Assembly (NCBI RefSeq): GCF_025143985.1
Contig: NZ_CP083564.1
Location: 3,184,001-3,248,000, forward strand
Length of the DNA stretch: 64,000 nt
Direction: 5' to 3'
Source of the DNA: Sulfitobacter sp. W027
GTDB lineage: Bacteria > Pseudomonadota > Alphaproteobacteria > Rhodobacterales > Rhodobacteraceae
A program made the position numbers and the translations under genes. The notes under the pieces were generated by a model. That model was not told where the DNA came from. It saw only the letters and a list, made by a program, of their open reading frames with translations, and searched no databases. Position 1 is the first letter of the stretch. Every line of letters starts with the position of its first letter. Below, in pieces: positions 17,720-24,381 of this stretch.

Positions 17720-17791
17720 TAAGGCCACGGACTTTTTCAAAAAGTCCGGCCCGATTTCTTTAAAAGAAATCGGCACCCCCGGCTGGCCTTA
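17720..17791. repeat. 72-base cloverleaf-like inverted repeat
   Basis: Three nested perfect inverted repeats: the outer arm TAAGGCCA (17720-17727) with TGGCCTTA (17784-17791); CGGACTTTTT (17728-17737) with AAAAAGTCCG (17739-17748); and CCGATTTCTTT (17751-17761) with AAAGAAATCGG (17763-17773). It looks like a small dispersed intergenic element, but no second copy was recognised in this window. The outer right arm overlaps the first putative TauR box. Confidence 0.7.
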
Positions 17792-17815
17792 AGGAACAAA
17801 CCCAACTGGCACTAC
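17783..17815 (+). promoter_or_regulatory. Putative TauR-binding direct repeat upstream of tpa
   Basis: CTGGCCTTAA (17783-17792) and CTGGCACTAC (17806-17815) are direct repeats separated by 13 bases, so 23 bases start to start. The same arrangement stands before xsc, and a near-copy lies between nagK and tauR. MocR-type regulators such as TauR typically bind direct repeats. I recall a similar CTGGAC-type site for Rhodobacter capsulatus TauR at tpa, not checked. Confidence 0.6.
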
Positions 17816-17853
17816 TTGCGATGCGGCTTTCGCGGTGATGTGATACGCACATT

Positions 17854-17905
17854 GCCCGCCTCAGTGCGGGCTTCATTCGTGGGTTCGCCCACCCGCACAG
17901 AAAGG
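17854..17905 (+). promoter_or_regulatory. tpa leader with mutually exclusive hairpins
   Basis: Hairpin A pairs GCCCGC (17854-17859) with GCGGGC (17866-17871). Hairpin B is GTGGG-TTCG-CCCAC (17879-17892). An alternative stem pairs GTGCGGG (17864-17870) with CCCGCAC (17892-17898); it destroys hairpin A and reaches to two bases before the AAAGG ribosome-binding site. The pairings are exact; regulation by them is inference. Confidence 0.35.
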
Positions 17906-17913
17906 TTTGCCCC

Positions 17914-19311
17914 ATGGACGGCAATTTCAACGAGAACGACATCTCCCGCGTTGTCGAAGCCGACCGCGCGCATATCTGGCACCATCTGAGCCAGCACAAA
18001 CCCTATGAGACCACCGATCCGCGCATCATTGTCGAAGGCAAGGGCATGCGGGTTTGGGACCAAAAGGGCAAAGAACACCTTGATGCCGTGTCGGGCGGTG
18101 TCTGGACAGTCAACGTGGGCTACGGCCGCGAAAGCATCGCCAATGCCGTGCGCGACCAGCTGATCAAGCTGAACTATTTCGCCGGCTCCGCAGGGTCGAT
18201 CCCCGGCTCTCATTTCGCTGAAAAGCTGCTGGACAAGATGCCCGGTCTCGACCGCGTCTACTATTGCAACTCCGGCTCCGAGGCGAATGAGAAAGCCTTC
18301 AAAATGGTGCGCCAAATCGCGCACAAGCGCTATGGCGGCAAGAAGCACAAGATCCTCTACCGCGACCGCGACTACCACGGCACCACCATCGGCTGCCTCT
18401 CGGCGGGCGGTCAGGATGAGCGCAATGCGCAGTACGGCCCCTTCGCGCCGGGTTTCGTGCGCGTGCCGCACTGTCTGGAATACCGCAGCTTTGAGCAGGA
18501 AGGCGCCCCGCAAGAGAACTACGGCCCATGGGCCGCTGACCAGATCGAGAAGGTGATTCTTGCAGAAGGGCCGGAAACCGTCGGCGCGCTCTGCTTGGAG
18601 CCGGTGACAGCAGGCGGCGGCGTGATCGTCCCCCCTGACGGCTATTGGGAGCGCGTGCAGGAGATTTGCCGGAAGTATGACATCCTGCTGCATATTGATG
18701 AGGTCGTCTGCGGCGTCGGGCGCACGGGCACATGGTTCGGCTATCAGCATTACGGCATCCAGCCTGATATGGTGACGATGGCCAAAGGCGTTGCCTCGGG
18801 CTATGCCGCCATTGCCTGTCTGGTCACGACCGATGCGGTCTTCGACATGTTCAAAGACGACGCTAGCGATCCATTGAACTACTTCCGCGATATTTCGACC
18901 TTTGGGGGTTGCACTGCGGGACCGACGGCGGGCATCGAAAACATGAACATCATTGAGCGTGAGAACCTGTTGGAGAACACCACCAACATGGGCAACTACA
19001 TGCTGGATCAGTTGCACGCGCTGGCCGACAAACACGCAGTGATCGGCGATGTGCGCGGCAAGGGGCTGTTTCTCGGGGCGGAGCTGGTCACCGACCGCGA
19101 CAGCCGCGACCCCGTTGAGGAAAAGCGCATTCAGGCTGTTGTGGGTGACTGCATGGCCCAAGGCGTCATCATTGGTGCGACCAACCGCTCGCTGCCGGGC
19201 AAGAACAACACGCTGTGCTTCTCGCCCGCCCTGATCGCCTCGCGTGATGATATCAATGAGATCATCACGGCGGTGGATAGTGCACTGGGCCGGGTTTTCG
19301 CTTCGGCGTAA
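17914..19311 (+). CDS. tpa: Taurine--pyruvate aminotransferase
   Basis: Transfers the amino group of taurine to pyruvate, giving sulfoacetaldehyde and alanine; first step of taurine dissimilation. A 465-residue class III PLP aminotransferase starting MDGNFNENDISRVVEADRAHIWHH, as in Bilophila and roseobacter Tpa. It has VSGGVWTVNVGYG, CNSGSEANEKAFK, the PLP-contact HIDEVVCGVGRTG and the Schiff-base Lys291 in VTMAKGVASGYAA. An AAAGG site precedes the ATG. Sulfoacetaldehyde is the substrate of Xsc, encoded 5 kb downstream, and both genes carry matching upstream boxes. Beta-alanine or GABA transaminases are the nearest alternatives, but the N-terminus and context favour Tpa. Confidence 0.93.
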   Translation: MDGNFNENDISRVVEADRAHIWHHLSQHKPYETTDPRIIVEGKGMRVWDQKGKEHLDAVSGGVWTVNVGYGRESIANAVRDQLIKLNYFAGSAGSIPGSHFAEKLLDKMPGLDRVYYCNSGSEANEKAFKMVRQIAHKRYGGKKHKILYRDRDYHGTTIGCLSAGGQDERNAQYGPFAPGFVRVPHCLEYRSFEQEGAPQENYGPWAADQIEKVILAEGPETVGALCLEPVTAGGGVIVPPDGYWERVQEICRKYDILLHIDEVVCGVGRTGTWFGYQHYGIQPDMVTMAKGVASGYAAIACLVTTDAVFDMFKDDASDPLNYFRDISTFGGCTAGPTAGIENMNIIERENLLENTTNMGNYMLDQLHALADKHAVIGDVRGKGLFLGAELVTDRDSRDPVEEKRIQAVVGDCMAQGVIIGATNRSLPGKNNTLCFSPALIASRDDINEIITAVDSALGRVFASA

Positions 19312-19333
19312 AACCGCGAAAACATCGCTCTGC

Positions 19334-19364
19334 AAGGCAGCATCGGTTGACCCGGTGCTGCCTT
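19334..19364 (+). terminator. Hairpin after tpa
   Basis: AAGGCAGCATCGG pairs with CCGGTGCTGCCTT (one G-T pair) around a short loop, 22 bases after the tpa stop. There is no T-run, so termination may be partial or the hairpin may stabilise the transcript end. Confidence 0.45.
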
Positions 19365-19517
19365 CGTCTATCTAAACCTCTGTCTTGCCCGAACATGACA
19401 TCAGATGGAAAATTGCCGCGCACCCCTGCGTTGAAAATTTTTCTTAATATCCATCGCTTTCGCGGGAACCTCTTCCAACCTCCCCGCGTTGGCAAATGAG
19501 TAACTTGGGAGAAAGAC

Positions 19518-19781
19518 ATGAAGAAATTCCTTATCGCCATTCCGCTGGTCGCCACTCTTGCCGCTTGTAACGGCACCACGCCCAGCCAAGGCGCCCTGAC
19601 AGGTGCAGCCCTCGGTGCGGCCACAGGTGCTGCCGTTTCAGGTGGCGACGACAAAGTTCAAGGCGCGATCATTGGCGGTCTCGCCGGTGCAGCGGCTGGC
19701 AACTACATCGGCCAGACCCAGTCCGGCAAATGCGTTTACCAGAACTCGAACGGTCAGCGCTACGTCGCAGCTTGCCCATAA
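19518..19781 (+). CDS. Small glycine-zipper lipoprotein
   Basis: An 87-residue lipoprotein: signal peptide MKKFLIAIPLVATLAAC with lipobox LAAC, then a glycine-zipper segment (ALTGAALGAATGAAVSGG and AIIGGLAGAAAGNYIG), like OsmB or the 17 kDa surface antigen. A short C-terminus with two Cys follows (GKCVYQNSNGQRYVAACP). Glycine zippers pack against or insert into the outer membrane, and such proteins are commonly stress-induced; the role here is unknown. GGGAGA precedes the ATG, AT-rich DNA lies upstream and a strong terminator lies downstream, so it is probably monocistronic and well expressed. Lying between tpa and tauE is not evidence for a sulfonate role. Confidence 0.88.
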   Translation: MKKFLIAIPLVATLAACNGTTPSQGALTGAALGAATGAAVSGGDDKVQGAIIGGLAGAAAGNYIGQTQSGKCVYQNSNGQRYVAACP

Positions 19782-19808
19782 ACGTCTGACATTGCGCGGT
19801 TTCGCGTG

Positions 19809-19845
19809 AAGGGGGCCTCGACCGATTGGTCGGGGCCCTTTTTCG
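19809..19845 (+). terminator. Intrinsic terminator of the lipoprotein gene
   Basis: GGGCCTCGACC pairs with GGTCGGGGCCC (one G-T pair) across GATT and is followed by TTTTT at 19839-19843. Confidence 0.85.
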
Positions 19846-19930
19846 TTTTCACTCTCCAGCGCAGCGCTTGGCAGCGCCTCAATTTGATCCTAACAGGGGG
19901 TGAAAGCGCCTGCGCGTTTGGGGAGGGTAA

Positions 19931-20689
19931 ATGACATTAATCGATATTGCGATCTTAGTGGTCGCAGCCTTCAGTGCAGGGGTGTTAAACACCATCGCCG
20001 GGGGCGGCACCTTTCTGACCTTCCCCGCATTGGTCTTCGTCGGCATGCCGCCCGTGACTGCCAATGCAACAAGCGCCGTAGCGGTATTTCCCGGCTACCT
20101 TGCCGGAGCCTTCGGCTTTCGCAATGAACTGGGCGTTTTTGACCGCAAGCGGCTGGCGCGGCTTTGCCTCATAACACTTGCAGGTGGCCTCGTCGGGTCT
20201 GGCCTGCTGCTGGTCTCCTCCAACGAGGCCTTTTCGGTCGTCGTGCCATTCCTTCTGCTTGCCGCGACGCTGGCCTTCCTACTGGGCGACCGTATCCGCG
20301 CCTTCGCTGCCGCCCATGCCCGCCCTGTGACGCCCGAAGGCGCGCTCGGCCTTTTTGCTGTCAGCGTCTATGGTGGCTATTTCAACGGCGGTTTGGGCAT
20401 CGTGTTGCTGGCCCTTTTCGCGCTCTGGGGGATGACCGATCTGCACGGGATGAACGGATTGAAAAACGGGCTGAGCTTTGTGCTTTCGTCGATCTCTGTG
20501 GTGGTCTTTGCACTGGCGGGGCTTGTTGCATGGCCGCAAGCGTTGCTGATGATGCTGGCAGCCACGGCAGGCGGTTATGCTGGCGCGCCGCTGGCCCGGG
20601 CGCTGCCGAAACAAACGGTGCGCTTGCTGATCGCCGCCATCGGCTTTGGCATGAGCGCGGTCTTCTTCTGGCGGCTTTTCGCAGCCTAG
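19931..20689 (+). CDS. TauE/SafE-family sulfite/anion exporter
   Basis: A 252-residue integral membrane protein of about eight helices in two repeats. It opens with FSAGVLNTIAGGGTFLTFPAL, the TauE/SafE signature with its GGG loop; the second half repeats it as YGGYFNGGLGIVLLALFAL. Family members export sulfite, sulfoacetate or related anions, and some import anions. Between tpa and the xsc-soe operon, removing sulfite or sulfate released by Xsc and SoeABC is the obvious role, inferred from context. GGAGGG precedes the ATG. I saw no TauR-like box in its 80-base upstream region. Its end overlaps the convergent nagA stop by four bases. Confidence 0.88.
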   Translation: MTLIDIAILVVAAFSAGVLNTIAGGGTFLTFPALVFVGMPPVTANATSAVAVFPGYLAGAFGFRNELGVFDRKRLARLCLITLAGGLVGSGLLLVSSNEAFSVVVPFLLLAATLAFLLGDRIRAFAAAHARPVTPEGALGLFAVSVYGGYFNGGLGIVLLALFALWGMTDLHGMNGLKNGLSFVLSSISVVVFALAGLVAWPQALLMMLAATAGGYAGAPLARALPKQTVRLLIAAIGFGMSAVFFWRLFAA

Positions 20690-21816
20690 CCCAGCACACG
20701 CACCGCGCCGCTTTCGGGATCGTAAAGCACCAAGGGTTGGTCCGGGTTTTCGATCCGACCCAAGCCCATGTGATTACGCAACAGCGCCAGCGGCCCCGAT
20801 ATCGCCCGCGCAAGTGCGGTCTCCAACGGCTCCCCCACCGCATGGGTCAGTGTATAGACCGCGCGGCCCATCTCCAGATCCGCCCCTGCTAACGTACCGT
20901 CCGCCAAGGTCAGTCGACCGCCCGCGCGAAAGACCTCGCGCCCGTTCAACGTGAAGCTAGTGATATCCGATCCCGCTGTCGCCATGGCATCACTGACAAG
21001 AAAAATCCCCGCTGCCTTCGCCGCAAGCGCATTGCGTATGCTGGCGGGATGCACATGGATGCCGTCGGCAATCAGACCCGCGTGGATCCCGTCCCGCTCC
21101 AGCGCCGCCCCGACCAGACCCGGCGCGCGGTTGCCCATCTGGCTCATCGCGTTGAACAGATGCGTGACGCAGCAGGCACCCGCATCGAAGGCAGCCATGC
21201 AGGTTTCGTAATCCGCATCACTATGGCCGAGCGAGACGATCACCCCCGCCTCGGCCATCGCGCTTATCTGCGCGCTGCTGGTGTTTTCCGGCGCGACCGT
21301 GACCATGAGGTTCGGCAACAGCGTGGCCGCGCGCAGGATAAGAGCGAGGTCCGCTGCCTCCATTGGGCGGATCAACGCCCCGTCATGCGCCCCCTTGCGG
21401 GCAAGCGATAGATGCGGCCCCTCCAAATGCAGCCCGATGATGCCCGGCACCCCTTCGGCAATGGCGCTGACGGCAGCCTCAATGGCGGCTTCGGTCTTGT
21501 CTGGCGTGTCGGTGATCAAGGTCGGCAAAAGCGCCGCCACACCCGTAGCGCGATGCGCTTCAGCGACACGGCGCAGAGTGGCCACATCGGGCGCGTCGTT
21601 GAACATGACTCCGCCGCCACCGTTAACCTGAAGATCGATAAAACCGGGGCAGAGCACGCCCGCTGCCAACCCCTCAGTCGCCGTGCTTTCCGGCACCTCT
21701 TCGGGGGTGAGAATGCGACGGCTGCCGTCTTGCATCAGTGCCAGCACCTTGCCGGAGTGCAGATGCGTCCCATCGTGAATTTCCGCCCCGGTGAACACCT
21801 TTCCGATTTCGCTCAT
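20686..21816 (-). CDS. nagA: N-acetylglucosamine-6-phosphate deacetylase
   Basis: Hydrolyses GlcNAc-6-phosphate to glucosamine-6-phosphate and acetate; a cytoplasmic metal-dependent amidohydrolase (TIM barrel). The 376-residue protein has the expected GFIDLQVNGGGGVMFND N-terminal barrel motif, GLHLEGPHLS with the metal Glu, VSLGHSDADYETC and CCVTHLFNAMSQ with metal His residues, and LVSDAMATAGS with the catalytic Asp. It overlaps the upstream kinase gene by ATGA. Kinase plus deacetylase would process free GlcNAc; a glucosamine-6-phosphate deaminase is not in the window. The pair splits the sulfonate genes and reads in the opposite direction. Confidence 0.94.
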   Translation of the reverse strand: MSEIGKVFTGAEIHDGTHLHSGKVLALMQDGSRRILTPEEVPESTATEGLAAGVLCPGFIDLQVNGGGGVMFNDAPDVATLRRVAEAHRATGVAALLPTLITDTPDKTEAAIEAAVSAIAEGVPGIIGLHLEGPHLSLARKGAHDGALIRPMEAADLALILRAATLLPNLMVTVAPENTSSAQISAMAEAGVIVSLGHSDADYETCMAAFDAGACCVTHLFNAMSQMGNRAPGLVGAALERDGIHAGLIADGIHVHPASIRNALAAKAAGIFLVSDAMATAGSDITSFTLNGREVFRAGGRLTLADGTLAGADLEMGRAVYTLTHAVGEPLETALARAISGPLALLRNHMGLGRIENPDQPLVLYDPESGAVRVLG

Positions 21817-22703
21817 GGCAAAACCTCCCCCGCTGCGGCCTTGCAGACCAGATGAAATGCGCCGTCGAGCGCCGAGCCGCGCGCCGCAATCTGACCCGCC
21901 AAATGGTCTTCCGGCAGAAACCGCGCATAATGTGGCCCGATCCCGCCCAGTAGGCAGAGCGGATCACCCGGCGCGAAATCCAGCGCCTTCAACGCGCGGA
22001 CGTAATAGGTAGCACCTTCCTCCATCAACGCCTGCGCATGGCGGTCCTTGGCCTTTGCCGCCGCGATGACCTTGGGCGCGAAAGCGGCGTAGTCTCCCGG
22101 CTGCGCCGTCAGGCTGAAGGCCACGAAGGCATCAGGATTATCTCCAAAATCCGCCATCAAAGCGCGGGTCAGATCGCTATGCGGCATCAGCCCGTCATGG
22201 CATTGCAGCGCAAGATTCAGCGCCCCGCGCCCCAGCCATGCGCCCGATCCTTGGTCGGCCAGATGGAACCCCCAACTCCCGACATAGCGAAAACCTGCGC
22301 CATCCGTTGCCGCCACAATCGTGCCCGTGCCGATGGCCATCACCCAGCCCGCCACGCCTTCGCCAAGCGCGCCAACGACGCAGGCCGGGCGGTCATCATC
22401 AGCAATGATCCGGGCGTAGGGCAGCGCCGCGCGCAGGCGCGCCTCGTCGCGCGTAATATTCATCCCCGCAAGGCCGATGTATGCCGTGGCCCCCTCAAGT
22501 GCCGAGACGGGCAGCCCCGCCGAGGCCGCCGCCGCCTCAACCGCGCTGCGCAGGTTCACAAGCGTCTGCTCAGGGTCATTGCCGATATTCGCGCGCCCGC
22601 TGGATGCCCGGCCAAGGATGCCATCATGCTGCGTGCCGATGGCCGCGCGGCAACCTGTGCCACCGCCGTCCACGGCGATCAAAAGAGGGGCGAAGATGCT
22701 CAT
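21813..22703 (-). CDS. BadF/BadG-type ATPase, putative N-acetylglucosamine kinase
   Basis: A 296-residue sugar kinase of the BadF/BadG/BcrA/BcrD ATPase fold, the group holding eukaryotic-type GlcNAc kinase. It shows LIAVDGGGTGCRAAIG (phosphate 1), GLAGMNITRDEARLR, a DDDRPACVVGALG adenosine/phosphate segment, VMAIGTGTIVAA and WGFHLADQGSGAWLGRGAL, a GlcNAc-kinase-type sequence. Coupled by ATGA to nagA, it most likely makes GlcNAc-6-phosphate from GlcNAc freed during wall turnover or chitin use. Its ATG at 22703 has only a weak AGAAG site. Its 117-base upstream region, shared with tauR, contains a putative TauR box pair oriented toward this gene. Confidence 0.85.
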   Translation of the reverse strand: MSIFAPLLIAVDGGGTGCRAAIGTQHDGILGRASSGRANIGNDPEQTLVNLRSAVEAAAASAGLPVSALEGATAYIGLAGMNITRDEARLRAALPYARIIADDDRPACVVGALGEGVAGWVMAIGTGTIVAATDGAGFRYVGSWGFHLADQGSGAWLGRGALNLALQCHDGLMPHSDLTRALMADFGDNPDAFVAFSLTAQPGDYAAFAPKVIAAAKAKDRHAQALMEEGATYYVRALKALDFAPGDPLCLLGGIGPHYARFLPEDHLAGQIAARGSALDGAFHLVCKAAAGEVLP

Positions 22704-22774
22704 CCGATACTTCTAGGCGACGCGTCGGACGAACGGAAGTAGGGGGCGGGGCACCGCGTCAAATTCGGAGGCCC

Positions 22775-22806
22775 GTAATGCCAGATTGATCTCCCCCTAA
22801 GGCCAG
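22775..22806 (-). promoter_or_regulatory. Putative TauR-binding repeat in the nagK-tauR intergenic region
   Basis: Read on the minus strand, CTGGCCTTAG (22806-22797) and CTGGCATTAC (22784-22775) are direct repeats with a 12-base spacer. The first is identical to the first box before xsc. The site ends 14 bases before the tauR start codon, fitting autoregulation; its orientation faces nagK. Confidence 0.55.
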
Positions 22807-22820
22807 CCTAACCTCACGGC

Positions 22821-24284
22821 ATGGCCCTGCCCGTCGAAACCTTTTGCCTGCGCCCCGGTGCGCAAGGCACCCTGCAGCAGCAGATCCAACAGATGATCGC
22901 CCAAGGCATCCTCTCAGGTCGGTTTCAGCGGGGAGAGAAACTGCCGTCGACCCGCAAGCTCGCGGCGCATCTTGGCGTCAGCCGGATCACAGTAACCATC
23001 GCCTATACCGAGCTTTTGGCGAATGACTACCTCACCTCGCGCGGGCGGTCGGGTTATTTCGTCTCGGACAACGCGCCAGCCCCGCCGGCCTTTGCCCCCC
23101 GCGCCGAGGCGGATGACGCCATCGACTGGACCCGCGCCATCGGTCAACGGTTCAGCGCCAATGGGCTGGCCGCCAAACCGCAGGATTGGGCCAGCTACCG
23201 CTACCCTTTCATCTACGGCCAAGCTGACCCGACCCTGTTTGACCACGCCAACTGGCGACTTTGCGCGTTGCAAGCCTTGGGCCAGCGCGACTTTACCTCG
23301 ATGACGACCGATTACTACGACCAAGACGACCCGCAACTGATCGAGTTCATCGCCCGCCACATCCTGCCCCGGCGCGGCGTCTCGGCGCGGCCCGAGCAAA
23401 TCCTCATCACGCTTGGCGCGCAGAACGCGCTTTGGCTGTCAGCGCAGGTGCTGCTGACTCAACGCCGTCGCGCCGTTTTGGAAGACCCGTGCTATCCGGC
23501 GCTCAGCGGTATCCTCAGCCAGTCCCGCTGCCACATCACCCCGGTGCGCGTGGATCAAGACGGCCTCCCGCCTGAGGCGATCCCCCCCGATACCGATGTG
23601 ATTTTCACCACGCCCAGCCACCAATGCCCGACCAATGCGACCATGCCGATGGACCGCCGCCGGGCGCTCTTGGCCCGCGCCCGCACGCTTGAGGCGCTCA
23701 TTGTTGAGGATGACTATGAGTTTGAAATGTCCTTTCTCAAACCCGCCTCGCCCGCGCTCAAATCGCTCGATGATGAGGGGCGGGTGATCTATGTCGGCAG
23801 TTTCTCCAAATCGCTTTTTCCGGGGCTACGGCTGGGCTATCTGGTGGGGTCTGAACCCTTCATCCGCGAAGCCCGCGCTCTGCGCGCATCGGTCCTGCGG
23901 CACCCGCCGGGGCATATCCAGCGTACCGCCGCTTACTTCCTGTCGCTGGGCCATTATGACGCCCTCATTCGCCGCATGGGGTTGGCGCTCCACGAACGCC
24001 GCCGCGTCATGGAAGAGGCGCTTGAAGCGCATGGGCTGCGGGTCTCGGGCCGGGGCGCTTACGGCGGATCCTCTTTCTGGATGCGCGCGCCGGAGAGCGT
24101 GGACACCGCGCAACTGGCTGAATACCTGCGCGCCAGCGATGTCTTGGTCGAACCCGGCCACGCCTTTTTCGCGGGCGAAGAGAGGGCCACGAACTATTAC
24201 CGGCTGGCCTATTCCTCCATCCCCGCCGCACGGATCGGCGAAGGCGTCGGCCTGATTGCCCAAGAGATTGACCGCCTGCGCTGA
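22821..24284 (+). CDS. tauR: MocR-type (GntR/aminotransferase) transcriptional regulator, likely TauR
   Basis: A 487-residue MocR-subfamily regulator with an N-terminal GntR winged helix (TRKLAAHLGVSRITVTIAYTELLANDYL, split by a short linker from RGRSGYFVSDN) and a C-terminal fold-type I aminotransferase-like domain. The latter keeps the PLP lysine in YVGSFSKSLFPGLRLGYL, so it should bind PLP and sense an amine. Placement immediately before xsc and 3.5 kb after tpa matches TauR, the taurine-responsive activator of roseobacters and Rhodobacter. Taurine as ligand is inferred. Upstream there is little Shine-Dalgarno signal; the likely binding site lies just before the ATG. A second box pair begins two bases after its stop. 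Confidence 0.88.
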   Translation: MALPVETFCLRPGAQGTLQQQIQQMIAQGILSGRFQRGEKLPSTRKLAAHLGVSRITVTIAYTELLANDYLTSRGRSGYFVSDNAPAPPAFAPRAEADDAIDWTRAIGQRFSANGLAAKPQDWASYRYPFIYGQADPTLFDHANWRLCALQALGQRDFTSMTTDYYDQDDPQLIEFIARHILPRRGVSARPEQILITLGAQNALWLSAQVLLTQRRRAVLEDPCYPALSGILSQSRCHITPVRVDQDGLPPEAIPPDTDVIFTTPSHQCPTNATMPMDRRRALLARARTLEALIVEDDYEFEMSFLKPASPALKSLDDEGRVIYVGSFSKSLFPGLRLGYLVGSEPFIREARALRASVLRHPPGHIQRTAAYFLSLGHYDALIRRMGLALHERRRVMEEALEAHGLRVSGRGAYGGSSFWMRAPESVDTAQLAEYLRASDVLVEPGHAFFAGEERATNYYRLAYSSIPAARIGEGVGLIAQEIDRLR

Positions 24285-24285
24285 T

Positions 24286-24318
24286 CTGGCCTTAGGGCTG
24301 GGCCATTTCTGGCCCTAA
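24286..24318 (+). promoter_or_regulatory. Putative TauR-binding direct repeat upstream of xsc
   Basis: CTGGCCTTAG (24286-24295) and CTGGCCCTAA (24309-24318) are direct repeats with a 13-base spacer, the same geometry as before tpa. The second box ends 63 bases before the xsc ATG, a sensible place for an activator. TTAGGGC and GCCCTAA within the site also form an inverted repeat. Confidence 0.62.
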
Positions 24319-24381
24319 CCCCCGCCCGCGCCTACCCGTAATTTGCCCCAAGCTTTGCCCCCACGCCCAAAGGATCGCCCC

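Noticed and set aside
17812..19335. 507-codon antisense frame covering tpa
   Set aside because: Same cause: codon-bias shadow of a highly expressed GC-rich gene, with His/Asp/Val-rich nonsense composition and no start signal.
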